DNA of 64,000 bases from contig JAULSN010000007.1 of assembly GCA_033439765.1 (NCBI GenBank), positions 1,364,001 to 1,428,000 of the forward strand, read 5' to 3'. The translations under genes were made by a program, and so were the position numbers. This DNA comes from Lasiosphaeria ovina. Lineage: Eukaryota; Ascomycota; Sordariomycetes; Sordariales; Lasiosphaeriaceae. This document shows, piece by piece, positions 1-9,961 of the stretch. A model generated the notes under the pieces. That model made no database searches. It was given only the letters and a program-made list of their open reading frames with translations, and had not been told where the DNA came from. Positions within the stretch are counted from its first letter, which is position 1. Each line of letters starts with the position of its first letter.

Positions 1-254
1 TCATTTGCCGTGACGATCTTTCGGCTGTTGGGCTGGCCAATCCCCAATAATCCGTGGCCGCGCCAGTGCGAAGCCTGGCGTTTCGATGTGGGCGTTGCTG
101 TTGACCGCCATTATTTGTTGCCTCGGTTCAATATCAAGGGGCGCATCACCCCCTGGCCGGTTCTCTCGGCTTACGGCCACTCGGATTCGTAAGGCACAAA
201 AAGGCCACCTGGAACCCGAGGCCGCACCCAAAGCGGGCTTGCCTGCCTGCCTCT
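1..254. other. Left edge, no gene seen
   Basis: I see no supportable gene in these bases. A minus-strand open frame ends at a TGA at positions 1-3, but it runs out of frame through the neighbouring deacetylase gene and resembles no family I know. The stretch is probably the 3' flank of the deacetylase gene. Confidence 0.5.
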
Positions 255-1481
255 TTAATCCCCCGCCACGGCGGCGCCCTCGTCGAGCAGCTCGGTGAGG
301 GTGACGGCGCGGTAGCCGCGGCGCTGCATCTCGGGCAGGACCTTTTGCAGCATGGGGACGGTCCAGCTGCGGCGGTCGTGGCAGATGATGATGCCGCCGG
401 GGCTCAGCATGCTGAGGATGTGCTTGGCGTTGACCCACCAGTAGCCGATCTGCGCGTCGTGCGGGTAGATGCTGCCGAGCACGATGCGGCGCCCGAGCTT
501 GCGCATCAGCGCCCGCATGCGCGCGCTGAAGAAGCCCGAGCCCGGACGGTAGTAGTTATTCTTGCGCGGCGTGGGCGGGCCCGGCGCTCCACGCGCCGCC
601 CGCCGCGCCGCCGCAGCAGGACTGTCGTAATCGCCTCTCCGGTTGATGGCGTCGTCGTCGTCGTCGCCGTCATCACCGCTGCCGTTCCCGTTCCCGTTCC
701 CTCCGGTCGACAGCGGCGAGGTCTTGTCTCCGTCAGCCGTAGACGGCGGCAGGACCTCGTCCGTGTCGTTGTCATCATCATCACTACCACCACCAACCGG
801 CCGCGGCGGCGCGTACACGTCGTCGGGCGGCGGGCCGTCGTCGGGCGAGTGGTAGGCGTACCAGTAGGCGTCGTCAATGTAGCGCTGGGTGTCGCGGATC
901 TGGCGCTCGAGCTCTGCGTCGGACAGGGCGCGGGCTGGCTCGTCGCGCATGCCGTGGTTGGCGAGCTCGTGGCCGGCGCGGACAATGTCGCGCAGGACGG
1001 CCTCGCGGCCGGGGACCTGGGAGCCGACGACAAAAAACGTCGCGTGGGCACCCGAGGCGGCCAGGGCGCGCAGGATGTCGGGCGAGTAGTCCGAAGGCGC
1101 GTCGTCGATGGTCAGGGCCACGACGCGGTGCGACGACGGCAGCCACAGGCGCCACAGCACGTCGTCGCCCCAGCGGTGGGCAAAGTAGCGCATCAGCAGC
1201 GACGGCGGCTTGTAGACCATGTATAGCGGCAGGACCAGCACGACGGCCACGACGGCCGCGGCGATGGTCAGCGCCGCCATGCGGCTGCGTCGCGCGCGGC
1301 GGCGGAGGAGCCTGCTCGGCAGCCGCAGAATCGACCGGAGCCGGACGAGCATGCTGATGCTGCTGCTGCTGATGCTGCTGCTGCCAGTGCTGGTGCCAGC
1401 GCCAGTGCCCAGCACCCCGCAACCGCCCCCCTCCGATTCTCCAGCTGCTGCGCGCGCGTGTGCTATTGTCGAGTACACCAT
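255..1481 (-). CDS. Membrane-anchored polysaccharide deacetylase (NodB domain, chitin deacetylase-like)
   Basis: A single-exon gene of 408 residues starting at the ATG at 1481. An upstream in-frame frame exists but has only non-ATG starts. After a Ser/Gly-rich N-terminus, one hydrophobic segment (about residues 68-90, beginning MAALTIAAAVVAVVLVL) suggests a signal anchor. The carbohydrate esterase 4 NodB fold follows. Motif 1 is TIDDAPSD near residue 126 with both metal and catalytic aspartates, the metal-histidine motif is HELANHGMRDEP near 174, the arginine motif is RPGSGFF, and the last motif is IIICHD near 367. The family removes acetyl groups from chitin-type polysaccharides; substrate and cell-wall role are inferred. 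The oddity is an Asp/Gly/Asn/Pro-rich insert of about 100 residues between the second and third motifs, probably a disordered loop. The family assignment is secure, the exact substrate is not. Confidence 0.87.
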   Translation of the reverse strand: MVYSTIAHARAAAGESEGGGCGVLGTGAGTSTGSSSISSSSISMLVRLRSILRLPSRLLRRRARRSRMAALTIAAAVVAVVLVLPLYMVYKPPSLLMRYFAHRWGDDVLWRLWLPSSHRVVALTIDDAPSDYSPDILRALAASGAHATFFVVGSQVPGREAVLRDIVRAGHELANHGMRDEPARALSDAELERQIRDTQRYIDDAYWYAYHSPDDGPPPDDVYAPPRPVGGGSDDDDNDTDEVLPPSTADGDKTSPLSTGGNGNGNGSGDDGDDDDDAINRRGDYDSPAAAARRAARGAPGPPTPRKNNYYRPGSGFFSARMRALMRKLGRRIVLGSIYPHDAQIGYWWVNAKHILSMLSPGGIIICHDRRSWTVPMLQKVLPEMQRRGYRAVTLTELLDEGAAVAGD

Positions 1482-2566
1482 ACCATGTCCATCTGAGCGA
1501 GCCGTCGGGTTGTGTCGGAGGGCGCTGGTGCTGGTCGTGTCTTTAGAAGAGGCGATCAATTCTTTCGATAAATTGGGGGCCTGGCCAACCAACAACGCAA
1601 ACGCTAAAAGCTAGGTAGCCATTACAGTGCCAAGCAGCGCCACAGAAGCCGATCGATCCAATCAGCCGCTGGCCACCTTTACAGTAGCAACGTATGCAAG
1701 CAACGTCTCCTGAAATTTTCCTGCAATACACTTCAACCCAATATTATAGAGGTACGGATTGTCACCATCAAGTGTTTATTTTGATTAATGCGCTGATCAA
1801 GGTACCTCCAGTTATCTGCTCCGTTTGTGAGCTGCTTTGAAATATTAAAAAAAAAAAAAAAAAAACAAGAGAGAGTCTTGGACCATTGTTAAATCGTCTC
1901 GGTGCACTGTAATTTACTACACATAACCCTAACCCTGGCTACTCACTTGGCCTACGGTACACGTGTACATCCAAGATTCTGCCAGGTCATAATTTACTAC
2001 CTTTTACCACGTATAACCTAGCCTATACCTTTTCACCCGACTGCAACCCGTCGGCGCCGTTGTAAGGGCCGTTGACGACTCCGTTAACGACGTGGAATAC
2101 GGTCTGTTGCCCGCGAAGTCCTTACTCGAAGGTCCTCGCGGTTGCCGTCTGGAAGCAACAGACTGGCAGGACTGCCTGCAGCAGAGTTGTCAGTTAGGGT
2201 AGTCGAAGACTCCCGAGAAAATGCGCAATTACTACATTTAGAATTATCGACGTTGGCGACGGCGGCGAGGTGCAATTGCTGTGCAATTGCGTCGGCAACG
2301 CTTCGAGCGGTGCAGCTGGCGAATGTGGTAATTTTGGCTGTAAAATGTGGTATGTTCCTAGGCGGTGGGCTGTAACGCTTGGACGCCTATGTACAGTACC
2401 TAGAGTGCACCGAGACGATTTAACAGTGCTCCAAGACTCTCTCATAAACAAAAGAACAACGCCCCAACAATGCTCAGATATGCTGTAAATGCTAACAACC
2501 CATAAACTCCAGCTTTCCAACTTCAAAAAAAAAGACGAACACGCTCCGAGTGCCCCAAACCTGGCC
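1482..2566. other. Intergenic: deacetylase promoter and PPN1 3' flank
   Basis: No gene is seen. It should contain the upstream region of the minus-strand deacetylase gene and the 3' flank of PPN1. Visible landmarks are an A-tract at about 1848-1865 and two telomere-like CCCTAA units at about 1925-1937. The small open frames inside lack family resemblance. Confidence 0.5.
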
Positions 2567-4769
2567 TTAGGCGTATTTCTTGAGCTCGCCCTTTTCCAGC
2601 GTGCTAACAAATGCATGCTCTAAGAAGTGGTGCCATATTTTGTTTTGGCTCTTCTTCTTCTTTTTCTTCTTCTTCTTCTTGTCTTTCTTCCCCTTTTTCT
2701 TCTTGTCAGCTTCGAACTCGCCATCGTCGTCGTCAGACTCTGACTCTGACTCTTCCTCATCATCGTCCTCAGCATCAGCGCTTTCAACCTCGTCATCATC
2801 AAAATCACGTCCCTCCGCATCCGCCAAGGCAGATTTGCCGCCACTCTTGTCGTTCTCCCCTATCCGGTAGGCCAGATCGACAAAGCTGTTGACCGTCAAG
2901 TCTCCCAGCTTGTAGATCTTGTCGCGGAACGTGCTGTACTCGACTTCGAATTGGAACTCGCGCGGGTCCGGCTTCGGCGCCTTGGGCTTCTTGCCGCTAT
3001 GCTTGCCTTTCCGCCACTTGAGAAGCCATGCGATGCCATCCAGCCATGACGGCGGCGCATCAGAGTCAGATTCGTCTCCGTCCCATACCGCGGAAACATC
3101 GAGCGTCAAGTTGTTGATGTGAGTTAGGTTGGCAAAGTATTGCGTATAGCCGGTGAGGGACAGCGGCTGCTGCGAGTACGCAGGCCCCGGTGGTGACGAC
3201 TTGGATGGCGCCTCCGGAATTACAAACTTTGGGTTCTTGGGCTTCTTGCCCCTGTGCTTCTTGCCTTTCTTCTTCTTGCTCGCGGACTCTACCTCCACGT
3301 CATGCTCGAAAGTATCCCGCAGATCGAGGTGTTTCTGGGTATCGTCCTGAGCAGCGGGAGCTTCGAAGGTCTGGAACGGGTCCGCCCATACGGGGACATC
3401 CTCGAGTCCGGTTATGTTGTACTCGAGAACTCGCAGAGTCGGGAAGTAGTTTGGCACGATACTCGGGCTGACCAAGGACAGCTGGTACCGCTCGCCCCAC
3501 ATATCCTTATTCTTCTTCCCCTTTCTCCTCTTCTTGTCTTCCTTCACACGCCCAGAAGAGCCGCCCGCCGGGGGGTCCAGCTTGGCCCAACCATCCCTCA
3601 GCTCTTGGAGATAGTCTGCAGTCGACTGCGCTGAGAGCTCGTCCTCCATCGACTCGCGCGTGCTGGCCACTCCGTCGGCGGAGCCCGACAGCAGGCCAAA
3701 GTCAATGTTGTGCGTGTCCTGCAGCAGGAAGTGGTCAATGTTCATATGGCCGTACAGGCCGGCGACAATCACATCCCGGTACTGCCGGAGCCAGAGGGTG
3801 TATTTCTGCCAGCAGACTTCGCCCCATAGCTGTTTGCTTTCCGTCCGCGCCGGGGGGACGTGTCCCATCAGGATAGCCTTCATGCCGCGCTGGCGCATGA
3901 ACTGCAGCTGGACCCTCAGCCACTCGAGCTGCTTGTACCCCGGCTCCGACGGGCTCGCGCAGTCGTCAACGCCGGCATTGCGGTCGAAAAAGTAGAGCGT
4001 GTTGAGGCTGAAGACGGCGAGCCTGCCGGGGACGACCTCAGTGTAGAACCAGCCTCCAAACTCGAAGCTGTGGCGCTGCTCCTCGGGGATAAACTTGCGC
4101 CAGATGTGTGCGTACGTCTGTAGCCACTTGTTGGGGCCCGGCAGCAGGATGTTGTGCGGGAGGATGTCGTTGTTGCCAAACGTGGGCACGACGGGGATGG
4201 CCAGGCCGTGGCCCGAGGGGGCGGCAAACAGTTCGGCGAACTTGTCGGCGATCCAGCGGTTCGTGCCGAGCACCTGGCCCTGGTTGCGAGGGAGATCCTC
4301 GTCGCTGTCGTGGCGTGCGCTGTCGCCCGTCCAGACGACAAAGTCGATCTCGTCCTTGAGGTTGGCGGCAATCCAGTCGAAGGTGGCGTTCACCAGAGAG
4401 AAGGGCGTGTCGCAGTCCGATGTCTCGGCGCCATAGGTGCCAGCCGGGCCGTGGCCGCGATGGCACGCGTCGGCCTCGTCGGTGGACGAGTGCACGCGGT
4501 AGAATTCGTCGGGGTGGAGATCTGCGTTCGCGATGGTTTGAGTATTTTGGCATGGAATGGAAAAGCGACGCCGATCGGCGCGTTCTGTCTGATAGGCTCA
4601 AAAACTCACCAGTAATATGCAGGAACCTGCCGTGCAGCCTCCGCGGGGCGCTGCCCTGAGTGTGCTGGTCGAGCGCCCTCGTCTCAGCCGCCGCAAAACC
4701 CGGCGCGCTGGCAATGACGCCATGGCACAGCAGGGCCAGACCCAGAACCAGAGCGCGCATGAGAGCCAT
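2567..4769 (-). CDS. PPN1: Vacuolar endopolyphosphatase, calcineurin-like metallophosphatase
   Basis: Two exons: 4769-4610 and 4521-2567 (intron 4609-4522, donor GTGAGT, acceptor CAG), coding 704 residues. Exon 1 gives a hydrophobic signal anchor (MALMRALVLGLALLC), fitting a type II vacuolar membrane protein. Splicing creates FLHITDLHPDEFYR, whose DLH is the first metal-binding motif. Further metallophosphatase motifs are WTGDSARHD, FGNND near residue 168, MGHVPP and the terminal YGHMNIDHF. The family cleaves long polyphosphate chains internally in the vacuole and needs proteolytic maturation. An upstream in-frame ATG at 4847 would add 26 residues; I preferred 4769 because it places the hydrophobic segment at the N-terminus. 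The C-terminal third is low-complexity, with acidic blocks followed by a Lys run near residues 660-685. Yeast Ppn1 has a similar overall plan. Confidence 0.93.
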
Positions 4770-7700
4770 TGCGCTGACCGCCTCGAGAAGAAAAGGAGAG
4801 AAAATGAGAGGCAATGGCAGCCGGGGGGGCAGGTGGGGGAAGGCCACAGTCTCGTTCGAAATCTTTCCTCTACATAACTGTCAGAGAAAATAAAGGGACT
4901 GGAGGGAGGGTTCTCGAGAGGGAGTGTGCGGGTCGGGGGGGTCTTTAGACTGGCGGTGGATGGCCTGTAAAAATATTTCAATGGTTTCTTTGGTGGCCAC
5001 CACAACGGCGGGTCAACGTGTCAGGTAAGGATGACGCTGTTCCCGAGTCCCGATGGGCGTTAGGTAGGAAGTGACTGAGCGCCACGCTGATGCCCTCCCT
5101 GCTTCCTAATCCGTTCTTTCCCTTTTCAATAAAGCCAAGCCATGGAAGCCAAGCCCTCAAGAAGGGATCGCCGGGTCTGCATGTTCAGAGTCTGATCGAT
5201 TTCTACATCTGGCACGACCACGGTTCTGTAGGTAGGGAAGTATAAATGCTTGTTGTTGCCCTATCATGAACCTTGACCTCAACCTTTCGGTGACACACAC
5301 GCCAAACTGACCCTGCAGAGGGCCAATGGCACTACCCGCCAGTCTCTTGACCGTATTGGAGAGCCCTTGCAGGCCGACCTAAATTGGCGTTCTCTTTTGG
5401 TCAGAAGGCGCTTTTGGCTTGAGGCCTTGAAGCCAGATTGTCGACACACGTGGGAGCGATGCTCGATGCATATTGGCCCCGTGGAACCTTCAGCCTCTCG
5501 AGGCCGTGGACGCAAAGTATAGCACATTGTTTCCAAGCCGAGACACGAGCGAATCTCCTTGGGTAGGAGAGCACATGAGCAAATTTCGTCATCTGCAACT
5601 CCTGTGCCACTTTCCCCGTCTGGTCTGTTGATCCCCCATCGTCCACCGCAGTGCCGGCGCCGCAGTCCTGCTTGCACTCAAAATCCGTGGGGGAGATGGC
5701 CCGAATACGTCAGCCCGGAAGAAGAAGCACACCGTCAGCCGGCCACTTTTCGTCATTCTAGGTGAACGTCGGCCAAGTGGTCCGAGGACCGAGCAAAACG
5801 TTTCGATAGTCTTCCAATGTTTGGCCCAATACATGTCTAGACAACTATTGCGCAAGAAGTTGCAGACCACTCATCGCGCAAGGAGACCCTCTATGATCTC
5901 TTCGTTACCAGCCAGACGACGCGGCCTTGGTGGTGGGAACCAATCGTAGCTGATCGACAGCGAGGCTTGATGCAAGACGTCGATCTGTGAAGTCATCGCT
6001 GGCGGCTGAAATCTATCAGCAGGCCCTATGTCTTTGACTATCGTCCAAACTCTTTGCAACTTGTGTCAACTCGAAGTCGTAATATCGATTTTTGACTCTT
6101 AAACGGTCCTACGGATACGGATACAGTGTGACGGAACGTCTCAAAATCTCCACTGCGCACTGGCCAATCCACAAGGCTTGTTTCCCGCTAGTGAGTTTTC
6201 CTACAAAGCGCGCCTCACGGATTTTTTCCCTTATTTTTCTTTCTTCTCTTCTTCAATCATTTCGCAACCAGCAAAACGCATCTCGGGACTCCTGCTCTAC
6301 CGTGTCCCATGATTGCCCACAGCTAGCCTCGTTGCCAGATCATAACAAGCCGTATGTTTGAGGGATTTCAGAGCCACAACGCTATGATGTCTTCCTATGG
6401 TTTTAAACCGGCACATGTCCCACTTCTCTCGCTACACCAGCAGAGTCATCCCCCCCCACCCCCCGCGTCCATTTTGTCTTTCCCCAACCACTTGCCGGCC
6501 CACGAGTCGCACCGTGCTTCCAGCTACAGGCCGGGTGGTGCCCCTTTGCGGTGTGTTTGATTAGCAGGCCCGGGTCCCTTCGGGCCGTGTCAGAACTGAA
6601 AGAGGGTGGGCTGCGAGGCCCAAAGCCAGGCCGCAATCCCCCTAGGTTCTTCATAAACGTCAATCTTTTCAGCCAGCCCTGCGCCATGCACATCTGGCTA
6701 TATCGGCATAGTGCGAATTGCGAACGTCTATTTGCATTCTATTCCCGTGTGAGGGTGTCCAGTCCCGCGATTACACTAATGGTAGTGTTTGGCGTCGTTC
6801 GTCGTGTGCTCTGTTTGATGCAACCGAGAGACAGAAAATGATCTCGGGCCTTCAACATATGAGGTTGGCGGCAGTGTGGAATCTTGGTAACGGAGCCTGT
6901 CGTGCAACAATGAGTCGTCATTTTTCTTGCCTGTGCATCTCGATCTTGCCGGCTTTATTACTACGCAACGGCAGCCACACCGCTCCCTGGTTGCTATAGA
7001 TGGCAAGGCGGCCTGACATATACCAGCAGACGCGAGGTTGCTCCCACCCTCCCTTTCCGCGCGTTTCGATATTGCCTGCCACCACCACCAGCCGCAACCT
7101 TCCCTCAGGGCTCAGCCTGGTCCGCGGGAACTGTCGGCTCTGGCCGGTCCAGAGGCGTAGAGCCCGTCAGGCCAGCATCCGACGCCGCCCGCCCAGCGGC
7201 AATTGCCAGGACGGCAGAACTGGAGCAAAAGGTGAGCTTTTGTTATGACGTCCTGCAAATGCCACCCGTAGTATCGGGTTCGCCGTTTCTCGGAATTTCT
7301 GCTGCCATGTCCAGTAGCAAAGTGCGTGGTCTCTTGATGGAGTCCTAAAAACCACGATGGAAGTTACCAACTGCAAAATAATATATGGACCCTAGCTCAA
7401 CGGCAACACGGAGTTAACCTACCTGAGAGGTGGTTGTCACTGGCCAGAGAATACGCATGGACTGCCCAGCACCCTTTTATTTGACTATCCCCCTACAGAC
7501 TTATTAGTAGTCTTCTGTACATACCTACCGAGTTGGGTAGATTATTTTCGAATCACTGTTTAGGTTACCTGTTGCTATGGAGCCACCCGACGTTTGAAGT
7601 AAGATAATATTCCTTGAAGTACTTTCCAGTGATTGGCAAGACTCTGGTAACTGCTTGCCTTATTACAGGCTGGTGGGTTCGGAACAATACAAGGTAACGG

Positions 7701-8982
7701 CATCACCGTTCACAACTGGCCAGCAACTACCAAGCCACGTTGTTTCTGATATTACCAATCCCTGGAGAAGCTCAACTACAATTGAATGAAGTTATTATTG
7801 ACTATGACCCCAAGCCTCCAAGCCCATTCACTATGTCAAAGAGTAACTGGCCCGAGAAGTGTCATTAAATGAGAGTAAAGATGAAGTCTAAATTCATGTT
7901 CTTAATTGCCGGAAGACGTTCTCTTCTTAATACCCTACCTATCTCTTACAAGAAGGATACTTGCGATCGCGTTCGAGTATGGGCTAAGGCCCTAAGCCAG
8001 CACGGCGATAGCGAGCGCCCGTAAAGGGGAAGTTAAGGGCCATATATCTTGAAAGCAACCCAGACTACTGCGAAGCAACGCCGCAAGTGGAATCTAAATG
8101 ATAAAGAGTTAGACATATCTATAATCAGCCATCTAAAACAGCCACTTAAACAGACAAACTTTCTAAGCTCTGGAGTGCGCATCATGTTGCCGACGGCCCA
8201 GATCCGCCTTCACCGCCGCTGTGAAGAATACCGGCTGCTCGACTTGCCGGCAGTCACAGGGATTGAAGCAGAGACCGGCGAGGCAAAAGCCGGAAACAAC
8301 AACATGTATCCCTGGATCGGGCATGTCATTTGTTTGTACCGGCCTGTGGAGGTTAGTGGCTATCAGAGACACACATCAAAGGTTGAAAAGCAGGACCGCC
8401 GGTGGTTTAGTCTGGCCCCCCGTCGCGGCGAGTAGAGCAGGACGAAGGACTAGATGATGGGCCACAACTGCGCTTTGGGAGTTATCATCTGCCCGTTGAG
8501 TCTTTTTACTCGTAGTAGAAATGTGTGGAAGAGAGAAGAGAGAAGAGATTCGGCGGGTTATGGCTCTGTTGTCAACACACTCAAGGTAGATGGGTATATC
8601 TCCGCAAGCCGATGGGCTATCTATTGTTTATATCGTGGTCCCTTCAAGAAAGAGAAAGGAAGAAAGAAAGAAAGAAAGTGCAGATAGGCAGAAAAACACG
8701 TCATCTATCCAAGAAGGGAAAGTCTAGCTCTATTTCTATTGACAAAAAACCATCCCACATAACAATTCCCTTATAAAGTATTGACAGAATACGAAAAGAA
8801 AGCGCGTGTGATCGTGTGAGTATGGGGGGAAAATCGGAAACTCGGGGAAAGGAGCTACACAAACTCTCACGTCTGATACGATACTTTCCTCACCAAGCCT
8901 TGACAGTATACGAAGAGAAGGAGAGTGAGGGTGCGTGTGAGTAAAATAGCGAGATCTAAAGAAAGGAAACCTCCCAAAAACC
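4770..8982. other. Long gene-poor gap (4.2 kb)
   Basis: No gene can be supported. Many short open frames exist on both strands but none exceeds about 145 codons or shows a domain. The part from about 7380 to 8040 is visibly AT-richer, with short direct phrases, and could be old transposon debris, although I recognise no reverse transcriptase or transposase motif. A purine tract with GAAA units lies at about 8651-8676. The first few hundred bases should include the PPN1 promoter. Confidence 0.45.
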
Positions 8983-9713
8983 CTAACCACACAAACTCCA
9001 CCGTCTAATATCATCCCCCAGCTTCCCTTCCCCCTCATCATCATCCCCCCTCGGAGGAAACTGCCCACCAATGCCCGCCAGAGCCGCCGCCGATTCGCTG
9101 CCCGCGTCTCTCTGCTGGTGCTGCTGCTGGTGATGATGATGGAGAGGGAAAAGCAGCGCGCTGTCGTCGGACCAGTGCTGCGTGCAGGCGGAGCCCTTGC
9201 GGGCCTCGGCGGAGCCGGACGGCGGCGCCAGGCCGTGCGTGGGCGGCGGGATGCCGAGGCCGAACGAGGCGCGCCAGGGGATGATGACGACGGGCGGCGG
9301 CGGCGGGGGCAGGTTGTTGCCTTCCTCGAGGGCGGGCTCGTTCTCGCACTCTTCTTTTTCTTCCTCGCCGCCCTTCTCGTCCGACTTCTCTCTCTGGGGG
9401 TGAAGGGCTGCGTGGGGCTGAGGGGGAGACGACTGGTGTTCGTGGTCTAGACGGAAGGTGTAAGTAAGTGAGATGTTGGAACGTATGGGAGAGCTTGTTT
9501 GATGCTAAACGACCACTGGGATGGGATTACGGTAGGAAAAGTCTCGTGTAAGAGGAGGAGGAAGAAGAAGACGAAACACATACCAGTCAGACTGGGACGC
9601 CTGTTTCTAGTTCCGGTAAAATAGACTGCCGCCCAGAGAACAAGCACGATGCTCGACAGGGCAACAAGCTGGGGGTGCTCTTGCACAGAGAGAGAGTTGG
9701 CGAACAGAGACAT
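8983..9713 (-). CDS. Predicted single-pass membrane protein, unknown function, 197 residues
   Basis: Two exons: 9713-9584 and 9446-8983 (intron 9583-9447 with a canonical GTATGT donor and CTAG acceptor). The reading frame closes exactly across the splice (130 + 464 nt, TAG stop). Residues 1-43 hold one hydrophobic helix, LVALSSIVLVLWAAVYF, followed by basic RNRRPS, so the short N-terminus is probably non-cytosolic and the rest cytosolic. The tail is acidic (KGGEEEKEECENE), then has a proline run, a compact stretch PWRASFGLGIPPPTHGLAPP that looks conserved-type, and a Ser/Gln/His-rich end. I do not recognise the family. The gene is isolated in a gene-poor region and has no neighbour that hints at function. 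The intron and uniform codon use make it a credible gene. Confidence 0.6.
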
Positions 9714-9907
9714 GGCTGCTTTTGAGCGTGTTGACAGTTGTGAGAAGAGAGCAAAGATGTGTGGCAGGGACGGGATAATACAGTCGAGATAGACCGGGAA
9801 AGGTTGAGATATACGGAACAGTCCCCCTGGGGCTTTGCATACTAGTAATGCTATTCCTTGTATTGTATCGGGAATAGTCTGTAGAAGGGTGGTAAACGGT
9901 CGACCCC

Positions 9908-9916
9908 CTGTGTGCG

Positions 9917-9960
<44 letters not shown>
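9908..9960. repeat. (TG)n microsatellite
   Basis: About 25 TG units broken by two early GC interruptions. It lies upstream of the 197-residue membrane protein gene. A minus-strand frame through it reads as His/Thr alternation, which is a by-product of the repeat. Confidence 0.9.

Positions 9961-9961
<1 letters not shown>

Noticed and set aside
345..1226. 293-codon plus-strand open frame
   Set aside because: Antisense shadow of the deacetylase gene; Arg/Val-rich by base composition.
1923..1937. Telomere-like CCCTAA repeats (also about 8980 and 35550)
   Set aside because: Each has only one or two units, too few for an interstitial telomere array or chromosome end. Such words occur by chance and as promoter elements.
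8049..8435. 128-codon plus-strand open frame
   Set aside because: No domain, no intron structure and mixed composition in an AT-rich area. It may be transposon debris but I cannot show this.
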